DNA from: Bin25 sp965221765
GTDB lineage: Bacteria; Bacteroidota; Bacteroidia; Flavobacteriales; Flavobacteriaceae
Direction of reading: 5' to 3'
Length of the DNA stretch: 64,000 nt
NCBI GenBank assembly: GCA_965221765.1
Contig: OZ244911.1
Span: 1,116,001-1,180,000, forward strand
Shown: piece by piece, positions 17,228 to 26,122 of the stretch
Layout: each line of letters opens with the position of its first letter
How positions within the stretch are numbered: the first letter of the stretch is position 1
Program-made: the position numbers and the translations under genes
Notes under the pieces: generated by a model
What the model was told of the DNA's origin: nothing
The model's input: the letters and a program-made list of their open reading frames with translations, nothing else
The model's database searches: none

Positions 17228-19498
17228 ATGCTATATCCTGATATCATCTATTTGCCCATTGCTCTATCATTAATTGGCTTACTTTATATGATATTTCGAG
17301 CTAGATGGGTCAGCGGTACTAATCCAGGAAATTCTAAAATGCAATCGATTTCAAAAAACATACGAAAAGGAGCTCTTGCTTTTTTGAATGCGGAATACCG
17401 ATTGCTGTTGGTGTTCGTTATTCTAGCTTCCATTGGACTTTACTTTCTTTCTAAATCGATTGATACCACTAGTTGGTTGATTATTCCTGCTTTTATTGTT
17501 GGTGCCGTATTTTCTGGATTTGCCGGCAATATAGGGATGCGCATGGCCACCAAAGCCAATACACGTACAGCACAGGCTGCCAAATCCAGTCTTTCAAAAG
17601 CACTCAATATTTCTTTTGGTGGTGGTACAGTCATGGGACTAGGGGTCGCAGGATTAGCTGTATTGGGACTCTCACTTTTTTTGCTTCTATTCATTGAAAC
17701 ACTATTCGTTCCTACTGATTTTTATACGACCATGACCATCGTATTGGAATCGGTTGCTGGCTTTTCTCTTGGAGCCGAATCAATTGCATTATTTGCTCGT
17801 GTAGGTGGGGGAATCTATACCAAAGCGGCCGATGTTGGTGCCGATTTGGTCGGAAAAGTTGAAGCAGGAATTCCTGAAGATGACCCCAGAAACCCAGCAA
17901 CAATAGCGGATAATGTGGGGGATAATGTGGGAGATGTCGCTGGAATGGGCGCCGATTTATTTGGTAGTTATGTTGCCACTGTATTGGCGGCCATGGTCTT
18001 GGGAAATTATATCATCAAAGACATGTCAATAGCTATCGGCTCACAGTTTGGAGATGCCTTCAATGGCATGGGCCCTATTATATTGCCACTGGTCATTGCG
18101 GGAATAGGAATCATCACTTCGATTATAGGGACTCTTTTAGTGCGTGTTTCTTCCAAAGCAAAATCTGAAGCGAAAGTTCAAAGAGCACTAAACCTAGGAA
18201 ACAATACCGCCATTGTTTTAACGGCTATTGCAGGATACTTTTTGATACAATGGATGCTTCCCGAAACACTGCCTGGTATTACATTTTTTGACTCGGAATC
18301 AAAATCAGTGGCTAGCATCAATGTGTTTTGGGCTACCATCGTTGGACTCACCGTTGGCTATGCTATTTCATTATTTACAGAGTATTACACATCATTGGGT
18401 AAAAAACCAGTCAATGATATTGCTAAAAACTCTTCAACGGGTGCCGCAACCAATATCATAGCTGGTCTGTCTACTGGTATGATTTCAACCTTTAGTTCGA
18501 TCATCTTGTTTGCTGGCGCGATTTGGATTTCTTATGAATTAGCCGGATTTTATGGCGTGGCCATATCGGCTTCAGCCATGATGGCTACGACGGCCATGCA
18601 ATTGGCCATTGATGCCTTTGGACCGATTGCTGATAATGCTGGAGGGATTGCTGAAATGTCTGAATTACCCAAAGAAGTGCGAGAAAAAACCGATATTTTG
18701 GATTCGGTTGGTAATTCAACGGCGGCTATTGGGAAGGGGTTTGCCATTGCTTCTGCTGCATTGACAGCATTGGCTTTATTTGCTGCTTATGTCACCTTTA
18801 CTGGCATTGATGGGATTAATATTTTTAAAGCCAAAGTATTAGCGAGTCTTTTTGTGGGAGCGATGATTCCGGTGGTCTTTTCAGCACTAGCCATGAAAGC
18901 TGTTGGTCGAGCGGCGATGCAAATGGTCGAAGAAGTCCGAAGACAGTTTCGTGAAATTCCAGGAATTTTGGAAGGAAAAGGAGAACCTCAGTACGGAAAG
19001 TGTGTTGAAATTTCAACCAAGGCTGCCCTCAATGAAATGATTCTACCGGGGTTGATTACTATTTTGACGCCGGCTATTATAGGGTTTACGATGGGGGCTG
19101 AATCTTTGGGAAGTTATATGGCAGGCGTTACCGTTTCGGGTGTTTTATGGGCTATTTTTCAAAACAATGCAGGTGGTGCATGGGATAATGCCAAGAAGTC
19201 ATTTGAAGCAGGCATCCAAATCAATGACAAAACCTATTATAAAGGATCCGATGCTCATAAAGCAGCCGTTATTGGGGATACAGTAGGTGATCCATTTAAA
19301 GACACTTCTGGTCCTTCGATGAATATATTGATCAAATTGACTTGTTTAATTGGATTGGTATTAGCTCCCATTTTAGCCAAACCCAATCTCGAGGCCTACG
19401 TGAAAGAAACACCGATGGAACAAGAAATGAATCAAAAAATTGTTGAAAATGATTTGATGGTTGATGCCAAGGAATCATTCTTTTCAAACAAGCCTTAA
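17228..19498 (+). CDS. hppA: Membrane-bound ion-pumping pyrophosphatase
   Basis: This 756-aa integral membrane protein couples PPi hydrolysis to H+ or Na+ export. About 16 hydrophobic segments are visible. The catalytic loops are intact: DVGADLVGKVEAGIPEDDPR, NPATIADNVGDNVGDVAGMG, DAFGPIADNAGGIAEM and AVIGDTVGDPFKDTSGPS. In the loop GNSTAAIGKGFAIASAAL the position that is Lys in K+-independent enzymes is Ala, so by family rule this is the K+-dependent subfamily. Whether it pumps H+ or Na+ cannot be decided here. It follows pdhB by 63 bp and may share its transcript. Confidence 0.94.
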   Translation: MLYPDIIYLPIALSLIGLLYMIFRARWVSGTNPGNSKMQSISKNIRKGALAFLNAEYRLLLVFVILASIGLYFLSKSIDTTSWLIIPAFIVGAVFSGFAGNIGMRMATKANTRTAQAAKSSLSKALNISFGGGTVMGLGVAGLAVLGLSLFLLLFIETLFVPTDFYTTMTIVLESVAGFSLGAESIALFARVGGGIYTKAADVGADLVGKVEAGIPEDDPRNPATIADNVGDNVGDVAGMGADLFGSYVATVLAAMVLGNYIIKDMSIAIGSQFGDAFNGMGPIILPLVIAGIGIITSIIGTLLVRVSSKAKSEAKVQRALNLGNNTAIVLTAIAGYFLIQWMLPETLPGITFFDSESKSVASINVFWATIVGLTVGYAISLFTEYYTSLGKKPVNDIAKNSSTGAATNIIAGLSTGMISTFSSIILFAGAIWISYELAGFYGVAISASAMMATTAMQLAIDAFGPIADNAGGIAEMSELPKEVREKTDILDSVGNSTAAIGKGFAIASAALTALALFAAYVTFTGIDGINIFKAKVLASLFVGAMIPVVFSALAMKAVGRAAMQMVEEVRRQFREIPGILEGKGEPQYGKCVEISTKAALNEMILPGLITILTPAIIGFTMGAESLGSYMAGVTVSGVLWAIFQNNAGGAWDNAKKSFEAGIQINDKTYYKGSDAHKAAVIGDTVGDPFKDTSGPSMNILIKLTCLIGLVLAPILAKPNLEAYVKETPMEQEMNQKIVENDLMVDAKESFFSNKP

Positions 19499-19729
19499 AA
19501 AAGGGATTCTACATCAAAAGGTGTGTCATTGACTTTTTCATGGCTATTGAGATATTTTCTGTTGTTGGCTTCTCTATAAAATGTATGTGCCAAGAATTAA
19601 TTTGCAAACTGAGAAGTTTTGGAGTCGATACATCAGTTGTTTGATTTGAATTTTGATTGAGGTTCATCATTTTAGGATTGTGGGGCATTTGACACTTTCC
19701 ACATAGATCGTCATAGAGCCGAATAAAAA

Positions 19730-20617
19730 ATGAAATCCAGTATCTTTTTTGCTAAGAGAGTTTTTGACTCTTTGTGTTTCCGATATATTTCGATACACAA
19801 AATCGAAGTGTTTTCTACCCTTTTGATTTTGGCTTCCACCATTCAAGTGGTATTAGAAATGTATGATTTAGAATATCCATTTTGGTCTCATTTTATTGAA
19901 ACTGTGTTGATTAGTCTCTTCACCTACGAAATGTTGATTCGCTGGTTCAAATGGTCTTTAAGTCGAAAAGCCATTGTATTAAGTCATGTGGCCAAACAAA
20001 TCTACTATCAAAACACATCGGTTGAAAAACGATGGTTGTTATTTGATACTTCGATTGTGGTTGCTTCAATTGTTACTTCAATCATCATTCGGTGGGATTA
20101 TGTCGCTTTTATCCTTATCGCTCGATTGGTTCGTATTTTTCGGTTGTTACGTTTGTTTAGCATCCACCGAGAACTTAAAATTATTCCCCATCGTATTTTT
20201 TTAGCACTCAAGACCATCAGTGTTTTTTTGATTTTGATGCTATTGATGTTATTTTTATATGCTTCGCTTGGAGTTTTCATATTTAAAAAAGCCAATTTTG
20301 GGGTGATGGATTTCAGTTCGCTTCATGCTGGGATGTTTTCTTTATTCAATGTCTTGTTTGATGGGTTTATCGAAGGATATCAAGAAATAAAAAACCAAGT
20401 TTTAGTTTCTCCAATAATTGCGAGAGGCTATATGTTGTCTTATGCTTTGTTGATGTTGATCATATTTATTAATGTCCTAATTGCCGTCATGACGAATCAA
20501 GTATGGGAGCGAGTCATTACGGATAAAAATCTATCTTTAAAAGAAGAAATAAGAGAGGGCGACCAACAGATTCAAACCAAGTTGGATTATCTTATATCTC
20601 AAAATCGTAGAGAATAA
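19730..20617 (+). CDS. Voltage-gated-type ion transport protein
   Basis: This 295-aa protein has six predicted transmembrane segments of the Ion_trans fold. S4 carries arginines at three-residue steps (ARLVRIFRLLRLFSIHRELK). S5-pore-S6 follows, with S6 in MLIIFINVLIAVMTNQVWER, the usual bacterial Nav/Kv end. The C-terminal tail (LKEEIREGDQQIQTKLDYLI) should form a short coiled coil, as in bacterial tetrameric channels. The pore loop FSLFNVLFDGFIEGY has neither the TLESW-type filter of BacNav channels nor a K+ GYG, so ion selectivity is open. It starts 231 bp after hppA. Confidence 0.75.
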   Translation: MKSSIFFAKRVFDSLCFRYISIHKIEVFSTLLILASTIQVVLEMYDLEYPFWSHFIETVLISLFTYEMLIRWFKWSLSRKAIVLSHVAKQIYYQNTSVEKRWLLFDTSIVVASIVTSIIIRWDYVAFILIARLVRIFRLLRLFSIHRELKIIPHRIFLALKTISVFLILMLLMLFLYASLGVFIFKKANFGVMDFSSLHAGMFSLFNVLFDGFIEGYQEIKNQVLVSPIIARGYMLSYALLMLIIFINVLIAVMTNQVWERVITDKNLSLKEEIREGDQQIQTKLDYLISQNRRE

Positions 20618-21112
20618 TTCTCAAAAGAGTTAAAGTCAGTGGGAGTTAAAAACACAGCTTTTACAGATGGATGATCGTTTCAATCAAGCGTTTAGATATT
20701 TCGGTCTATTTTTTTACTGGACATAGATATTGGTTTTTATGAAAACAGTTGTTTTGGGACTATCTCATTTTTAGTTTGGGGCGTAGATACTAAGGTGGCA
20801 AAAGATGAATAAAAGTAGTTCAATTCAGTAAATCATAGGCCACTAAACTTTCTTAAATAACTGATTATTAAAATATTATCATTATAAATTTGATGAAATC
20901 ACTGAGGATATTCAGTGCTGAGGAAAAAGCTAAAAAATGATCGGTTGAGACACTTTGGAATAACCAAATCAAATGCCCCAAAGGCCAGCCATGCAACATC
21001 ACGCTAGACACTAAACATAGAGAAACTCGGAGGATAAGTCATTAACAAATCCCTATAATGATGTGGATTCTGTTTTTCAATGAGTTTGATGATTTATGGG
21101 TTTTAAATATCC
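20618..21112. other. Intergenic stretch between channel and Fic genes
   Basis: About 495 bp between a plus-strand and a minus-strand gene end. I see only short broken frames and no recognisable RNA or repeat. The part near 20930-21030 has a coding-like feel on the plus strand but no family can be named. Confidence 0.35.
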
Positions 21113-22306
21113 TTACTTTTCTATATTTTCATATTCATGTGATGCTGTCTTTTTTAATTCTTCATTAATAATCGGGGCATATTTACATTCATATTGATTC
21201 AATAAATTCAAAAGATTTGGATGGAATGGCTTTTGTTCCAAAATATGAGATAAGGATTGATTTAAATAGATAGATCCAAATACGGTCTTTTCTTTTTTTA
21301 GAAACCCGATTTGATGGAGTTTATTTAGATAGGAATTGACGGTTCTAATATTCTTGATATCGCCATTCAAAAAATGGCTCGGTCTAGAATAAGGTTGGGT
21401 ATAAAGGATAGTTGTAAAACGATCGATATCTATATTCTTTTTAAGCACTCGATGAAGTAAGATTTTGGTATCATCCATCATTCGATTGATTTGGCTGATT
21501 TGTTGGCAATTATATATAGTCGTTTCTTCAACTGCTTTTAACATAAATAATATCCAATCATTCCAATGGTGATGATTTCGTACCCCTTGAAGTCCCTTAT
21601 AATAGTGATCTCGATGCTTTAAAAGATACCGACTTAAATACAGTGATGGATGATCTATGACTTTTTTTTCTAATAAGTAAAGGATATTCAAAATACGACT
21701 AGAACGGCCGTTACCATCATAAAAAGGATGTATCGACTCGTATTGATAATGGAGGATTCCCATTTTAATTAAAGGATGTAAATCATCGGTATCATAATGA
21801 ATGAAATTTTCTATATTTTTTAGTAAGTCTCGTATCACATCTTCTCCTTGAGGTGGGGTGTATATAACTTCTTCTTTTTGATTTTTAAGAGTCGTTCCAG
21901 GTGTTTTGCGAATCCCTGATGTATGTTCATTAATTAAATCAGCGATTTCTACAAATGAGTTCGTAGATAAAGGTCTTTTTTTGAGACTTTCAATTCCTTT
22001 CCACAAAGCATTTCTATAATTTAAAATCTCTTTAGTTTCTTGGTTTAATTTTTTCTTTAATGAAATGGCTTTATAAACATCATCACTTGTAGTGACGATA
22101 TTTTCAATTTGAGAACTATCTTTTGCTTCAGCAATACTCAAATTATTCAATAGGACATCAGGATTTGGGGTTAATTTTACAGAAGCATTTAAACTTGATA
22201 GTGCCTCTACGGATTGAATAAGTTGTTTTGTTATTATTTTATTTTCAAAATCAAAAGGAATTGGAAGTCTTGGTAAATCATTATATGGCTTTAATGGTTG
22301 ATACAT
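21113..22306 (-). CDS. Fic family AMP-transferase, intact
   Basis: This 397-aa Fic protein has an N-terminal domain with the inhibitory motif DSSQIENIVTT (form S-x-x-x-E-N, so an autoinhibited class II enzyme). The Fic core has TPPQGEDVIRDLLKNIENFI and the complete active-site loop HPFYDGNGRSSR, and a C-terminal winged-helix-like region follows (NIRTVNSYLNKLHQIGFLKK). Length and layout match stand-alone bacterial Fic enzymes thought to AMPylate cellular targets. It is a single gene with no antitoxin beside it. It is one of three Fic genes in the window and its frame is clean. Confidence 0.9.
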   Translation of the reverse strand: MYQPLKPYNDLPRLPIPFDFENKIITKQLIQSVEALSSLNASVKLTPNPDVLLNNLSIAEAKDSSQIENIVTTSDDVYKAISLKKKLNQETKEILNYRNALWKGIESLKKRPLSTNSFVEIADLINEHTSGIRKTPGTTLKNQKEEVIYTPPQGEDVIRDLLKNIENFIHYDTDDLHPLIKMGILHYQYESIHPFYDGNGRSSRILNILYLLEKKVIDHPSLYLSRYLLKHRDHYYKGLQGVRNHHHWNDWILFMLKAVEETTIYNCQQISQINRMMDDTKILLHRVLKKNIDIDRFTTILYTQPYSRPSHFLNGDIKNIRTVNSYLNKLHQIGFLKKEKTVFGSIYLNQSLSHILEQKPFHPNLLNLLNQYECKYAPIINEELKKTASHEYENIEK

Positions 22307-22760
22307 ATTTTTAATTCAAGTAGTAAAAACGAGTAAAAAATACTACCTATTTCAATCAATCAATGATTTGTAGGAGATGATGTCATGGGGAATGATAGAG
22401 AAGACTTTACCATAAAAGCTTAATGACACCAATGCATTGGCTATTTCGGTATCTCATTCCATTTAAAGGATTTTTTATTCCAAGATTCTGTGGATTTTTG
22501 TTTTTGATTCCGGATTGAAAGCACACCTAATGAGATTAGTTTTGGGATTTAGAATGACTTCTATTTTTCTTTCATTTATCACCCGAAGATGATTTATAAC
22601 CTTATCTCCAATGATTGATCGCTTTCTATTGCTAGGCTTCTGGTTTATTTTCCATTGATTTGAAATCAACTAGTTTTTCATGGAAGGAATGGGAATAATA
22701 TATCGCCCATCTTAAACTCTGTGAAACACTCCTTTTTCAATAGCTCTTTCATATAAATTT
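22307..22760. other. Degenerate stretch before the ATPase remnant
   Basis: The only frame of note is 64 codons at 22475-22669 (minus), reading MISNQWKINQKPSNRKRSII and ending KTKIHRILE. It is basic, has no recognised family and could be a remnant. I see no RNA gene or strong terminator here. Confidence 0.3.
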
Positions 22761-23192
22761 TCAGATTTTTCTATCGGAAATTCTTTTTCGAAAGAAGAAA
22801 ATGATGTCTTTACTCTTCATCGGATACAATAGGGTGTTATCATTCAATACTTTCGTTATTTCTTCAATCTCTTCATAATAAAAACCACTCAACCAGCGTT
22901 TGTAGTATTCCAACCGTCTTCTTCTTACCTCGTTTAATACCTCTTCCAAGCCCAATGGTTCTAAAGGATTATCATCAACCCCTTTGCCAAGGGTTTTTAA
23001 GTAATCTTATGCAAATCTTCCATAAGTGCTGATATGTAGAGGCCAACCATGTGTATGCTGAATGATTTGATGAAGCCATCAATCAATGAGATAATCAATT
23101 TCAACTCCTGTTTCATTAAAACAAGATTTTATTGTTTTACCTACAGGACAATAGTCTTCTAATTCGATGTGTTTATTTGTTGTTTTCATATT
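22761..23192 (-). pseudogene. C-terminal part of a decayed P-loop ATPase
   Basis: On the minus strand one frame with two internal stops (TGA, TAA) reads IDYLID-stop-WLHQIIQHTHGWPLHIS, then DYLKTLGKGVDDNPLEPLG, then LEEVLNEVRRRRLEYYKRWL, and ends RKRISDRKI. The THGWP..I box followed by an LE.VL...R..R..YY....GF helix is what I recall from the C-terminal domain of a family of single-gene AAA-like ATPases. Their N-terminal P-loop part is found 2.1 kb upstream at 25230-25905. The first codons (MKTTNKHIELEDYCPVGKTI) may instead be the last microgene of the intervening island. Confidence 0.5.
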
Positions 23193-23205
23193 GTAATAAT
23201 TTAAG

Positions 23206-23433
23206 TTAATAATGCTGTAAATATGATAACGAGATACCAAATGCGATAATACATGAGATAACTATGATAATTCCGATAATTGCTCTTTTACGTTCTTTTG
23301 ATAATGCTATCATATGTTCTTGCTCAGTCTTTAATTCTGATAGTCTAATTTGTTCTTCTAACCGATGTATTGTTTTTCCACATCGTTTTACCTCTGATTT
23401 ATAAAAAGCAATTAATTGGTCTTGTTCATGCAT
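23206..23433 (-). CDS. 75-aa coiled-coil / membrane microprotein
   Basis: The N-terminal half is charged and helical (FYKSEVKRCGKTIHRLEEQI); the C-terminal half is a single hydrophobic helix (AIIGIIIVISCIIAFGISL). The layout recalls the 83- and 92-aa proteins elsewhere in the window but the sequence is not obviously related. It is the last gene of a same-strand microgene run. Unknown function. Confidence 0.5.
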   Translation of the reverse strand: MHEQDQLIAFYKSEVKRCGKTIHRLEEQIRLSELKTEQEHMIALSKERKRAIIGIIIVISCIIAFGISLSYLQHY

Positions 23434-23485
23434 TACCTTATGACTTAATCTGTTATCATCACACCAACCCGTGTGTTTCTTTTTC

Positions 23486-23671
23486 TTATATCAATTTGCT
23501 TTCTGAATTATATGAACTTGATTTACTCTCATTATCGTTTTGAGAGACCAATTGTAGTTTAAAAAACAAAAAATATTTTATGAATTTAAAAAGTAATTCA
23601 AAACGCAACTTAGTATTAGCCACTCTTCTATTAAATTTTTCTATCTCTTTCCTCAATTCTTTTTTTTCCAT
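23486..23671 (-). CDS. 61-aa hypothetical microprotein
   Basis: A basic helical protein, MEKKELRKEIEKFNRRVANT, with an aromatic hydrophobic patch LLFKFIKYFLFFKLQL. Its start overlaps the end of the preceding gene by 19 bp. Not recognised. Confidence 0.4.
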   Translation of the reverse strand: MEKKELRKEIEKFNRRVANTKLRFELLFKFIKYFLFFKLQLVSQNDNESKSSSYNSESKLI

Positions 23672-23862
23672 TTCTTTATGTTATAAGAGTCTATTGATTC
23701 AGCAACTTTTTTAACCAATGATTGCGTTAGTGAACAAGTTGGTTTATATTCTTTGTTAGAATAGACATTGTCTAAGTTATGCCATTTATCCAAAGATTCT
23801 TCGTATAATTCAAAGTCATGCTTGGCATCTTTTAATTGTTGTTGTAATGTTTGTATATCCAT
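23653..23862 (-). CDS. 69-aa hypothetical microprotein
   Basis: The N-terminus MDIQTLQQQLKDAKHDFELY is a probable amphipathic helix; a central CSLTQSLVKKVAESID follows. It starts 2 bp after the stop of the upstream microgene and overlaps the downstream one, which supports translation as a unit. Not recognised. Confidence 0.45.
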   Translation of the reverse strand: MDIQTLQQQLKDAKHDFELYEESLDKWHNLDNVYSNKEYKPTCSLTQSLVKKVAESIDSYNIKKWKKKN

Positions 23863-23864
23863 GA

Positions 23865-24095
23865 TTACTTGATAAGTTTCACTCCCCGAGCTACTTTATT
23901 AATTTTTCGGTCATCGAAAATATCTGTAAAGTATCTTATATTTCCACTAATATCTCTAAACCTAACTTCTATTAAAGGTGTTTCCCGATGAGTGTAATAT
24001 TCTATATCCAATATATCTTCATAATAAGGCATATCTGTGTTTTTGTATCCGATAATAATATCTCCTACTTTTAATTCTTTACTAGATAATAACAA
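23865..24095 (-). CDS. 76-aa hypothetical protein, beta-rich
   Basis: SSKELKVGDIIIGYKNTDMP, then PLIEVRFRDISGNIRYFTDI, predicts a small beta barrel of SH3/KOW-like size. Tight spacing to the next gene (2 bp). Not recognised. Confidence 0.45.
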   Translation of the reverse strand: MLLSSKELKVGDIIIGYKNTDMPYYEDILDIEYYTHRETPLIEVRFRDISGNIRYFTDIFDDRKINKVARGVKLIK

Positions 24096-24269
24096 GGTTT
24101 TTTTGTTGCTATTGTCAGTTAGTTGTCTTTATTTTGTTTGTAATCATAGTATTCAGTTTTAAGTGATGATTAGTGCTAATATAGGACTGTCCTACCCATA
24201 AATCCAAACCCCCACATGTATTGATACGGGGGCTGGTAGAGGCGGGCATACCTACTTGCGATTATTTTT

Positions 24270-24536
24270 TTAGATAACGATAGGTTTTAATTCCTCTAAA
24301 TATTCTCTGATACCTACCAAATCATAAGCATCCCATTCATTATCGATGGCTTCATCGGATACATTGAGAGCGTGTAATAGATTTCTTTCAGATTCTTGGA
24401 TATTGTCATTCGTTACTAAGATGAGAAATTCCCAATGGGATATAATAGAGTTTTTAACAATAAAATGCAAATCATTATATTTTATTTCATTATCGGTAAA
24501 TGCTACTAATTCTTGGAAAACCCCCTTAACAATCAA
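24270..24536 (-). CDS. 88-aa hypothetical acidic protein
   Basis: An acidic protein, with WEFLILVTNDNIQESERNLL and DEAIDNEWDAYDLVGIREYL. It is separated from the upstream gene by 15 bp on the same strand. The composition is regular enough to accept as coding; the family is unknown. Confidence 0.45.
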   Translation of the reverse strand: MIVKGVFQELVAFTDNEIKYNDLHFIVKNSIISHWEFLILVTNDNIQESERNLLHALNVSDEAIDNEWDAYDLVGIREYLEELKPIVI

Positions 24537-24551
24537 ATGAATGGAGTTGTC

Positions 24552-24833
24552 CTAATTATTTTTCAGCTCCTCAATGGATGATTTGAAAATATCTTTGACT
24601 TGTTCTATGGTGACATCATCTGTGCAGTGTGCATATTGATTAACATCTTTTTGGTAGGTATCAATAAATTCTTGATATACATCACTTCTATAAAGAAAAC
24701 TTTCCCATTGATTAAAAAGGTTAAGGATATCTTCAAGTTGGTCTTCAGTAGTGATGACTGATTTAATATGCTCCTTAATATCGGAGTCAATTTTATGTGG
24801 TGAGATAATTAATTTGTTTAGTGTTGTTTCCAT
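24552..24833 (-). CDS. 93-aa hypothetical helical protein
   Basis: An acidic all-helical protein, METTLNKLIISPHKIDSDIK, then ILNLFNQWESFLYRSDVYQE and VTIEQVKDIFKSSIEELKNN. It is part of the microgene run. Not recognised. Confidence 0.45.
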   Translation of the reverse strand: METTLNKLIISPHKIDSDIKEHIKSVITTEDQLEDILNLFNQWESFLYRSDVYQEFIDTYQKDVNQYAHCTDDVTIEQVKDIFKSSIEELKNN

Positions 24834-24844
24834 AATTTAGTGTT

Positions 24845-25162
24845 TTAAATGTTATCAAATGAGAATTTGCCTACTGAGTTCTCTTGTAATTCTTTGCATC
24901 CGTGATACCCATGACCAAGATGCTCCCATACGATAGTATTGATTTCTTTGACTTGCTTGTATGATAATTCAAAGCAAGCCAAGTCCGTAAGTATGCTTCC
25001 TCGATTATACACAAGGCGTGTAATATAAGGTAGTGTCAGAATTTATTTAGGAATAACATCTTTTAAATCTTCTCTTTTATAGCCTTTTTCATTTGAAAAA
25101 GTAAATTCTACATTGTAGAGTTCGTATCTTTTAGTGTGTTGGAATTTTATTAATTCTTTCAT
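24845..25162 (-). pseudogene. Microgene interrupted by an in-frame TAA
   Basis: ATG at 25160-25162 (complement) opens MKELIKFQHTKRYELYNVEF and reaches VIPK then TAA (25043-25045). The same frame continues directly: ILTLPYITRLVYNRGSILTD, then VWEHLGHGYHGCKELQENS and a stop at 24845. Read through, it gives a protein of about 105 aa, so a single stop seems to have split it. The family is unknown. It is the first gene of the microgene island. Confidence 0.4.
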
Positions 25163-25229
25163 AGTAAAAAAATTTAATTGTTAATAATGATGCCAAATAT
25201 AAAATGCATGATAGGATGAAACCAAAATT

Positions 25230-25905
25230 AATGTTTTTCTCGATGTTCCCTCCTTGATAAATCCAATCTTGAAGAATTTGTCTCTCTAAATACGTCATCT
25301 AATCGTTCAAGATCAAAAGCGCAAGCATCATCAAATCCTGAAATCCCTAATTTCTCAAATATTTTTTCAGCCATTCCTATACCCCCCCCCTACCAATACT
25401 AGTGGATTGTTCAGTTGACCATTATGGATATGGTCTAATATTTTTTGTAGTGGTGAAAGTGTTGAAATTAGTTTTTAAAACATCGCCAAGATGTTGTGCT
25501 TTATCCAATACGAATAGCGTTGGTTTTTTAGTCGAACCTAACATCTCTAATACGGATTTCTGTGATAATTCAAAATTCATTTCGACTCCAATACCTTGTA
25601 TCCCCCATTGTAACAGATGCCTTTTTGAATTGAAGTCGCCAATTTTTTTGAAGGTACTTTCTTAATTCCAAAGCATCCCATAAACCATATGGGCTGATCT
25701 TAACAATACCCCATTCTTCTTTTGTTTCTATTTCTTGAAATTCTTCCAACAACGCCGTTTTCCCAACTCCAGGCGAACCCTGAATGAGAATAATGGTCCG
25801 CCATTTTTTCTTTTGGCAGTCTTTAAAACTTTTTTTAAAAACTTCTTTATCCCGACCATGAAAATATATGGCCTGGCTCTCGTATACACGATACCAAAGG
25901 TATCA
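25230..25905 (-). pseudogene. N-terminal part of a decayed P-loop ATPase
   Basis: The minus strand encodes YFHGRDKEVFKKSFKDCQ, a Walker A in IILIQGSPGVGKTALLEEF, and SPYGLWDALELRKYLQK. It shifts frame near 25640 to GIGVEMNFELSQKSVLEMLG and a Walker B-like PTLFVLDKAQHLGDVLK, in which Lys replaces the usual Glu. A second shift near 25465 gives LSPLQKILDHIHNGQLNNPL and LVGGG. A run of nine G (25382-25390 on plus as C) then breaks the frame; with eight G the text continues IGMAEKIFEKLGISGFDDAC, FDLERLDDVFRET. Another shift leads to DWIYQGGNIEK. At least four lesions mark a dead gene. The matching C-terminal part is at 22761-23192. Confidence 0.6.
25382..25390. repeat. Homopolymer C9 (G9 on the coding strand)
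   Basis: Nine C in a row inside the ATPase remnant. A run of eight would keep the reading frame on the minus strand. Confidence 0.9.
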
Positions 25906-26023
25906 TAGCTCTAACAATTGTTTCCGCTCACAATCACTCCCATTTGAAAACAGCTCTCAGATTAAATTTTTGATGCTCAGAATATTTATAATGAAAGTTT
26001 ATTTATATTCGCACTCGATTCGG

Positions 26024-26101
26024 AGGAAAGATTTGACTGATTGCAACCTCTCAAAAAAAAATGCTAAAGCAGTGTTGCTTTAAGTTTCTGCAATCTTTCC
26101 T
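26024..26101 (+). promoter_or_regulatory. Probable SAM riboswitch (S-box-like) upstream of metK
   Basis: The stretch has the order of conserved boxes that I recall from Bacteroidota SAM-I leaders: GAGGAAAGATTTGACTGATT, then GCAACC, then AATGCTAAAGC. Three pairings are visible: AGGAAAGATT (26024-26033) with AATCTTTCCT (26092-26101), GAGG with CCTC around the GCAACC box, and the small hairpin AAAGCA-gtgt-TGCTTT. GATTGCA (26039-26045) can also pair with TGCAATC (26089-26095), an exclusive alternative to the first stem, as a switch would need. Only 21 bp separate it from the metK ATG and no terminator follows, so control may act on translation. The operon metK-metY-metX fits SAM control. Confidence 0.6.
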
Positions 26102-26122
26102 ACTGATGTTTAAAGTAACAAG

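Noticed and set aside
17440..19016. Several antisense frames over hppA
   Set aside because: They mirror the strongly patterned pyrophosphatase coding sequence and contain no independent motifs.
25868..26083. 71-codon plus-strand frame before metK
   Set aside because: It overlaps the probable SAM riboswitch and the ATPase remnant, and its translation has no protein-like features.
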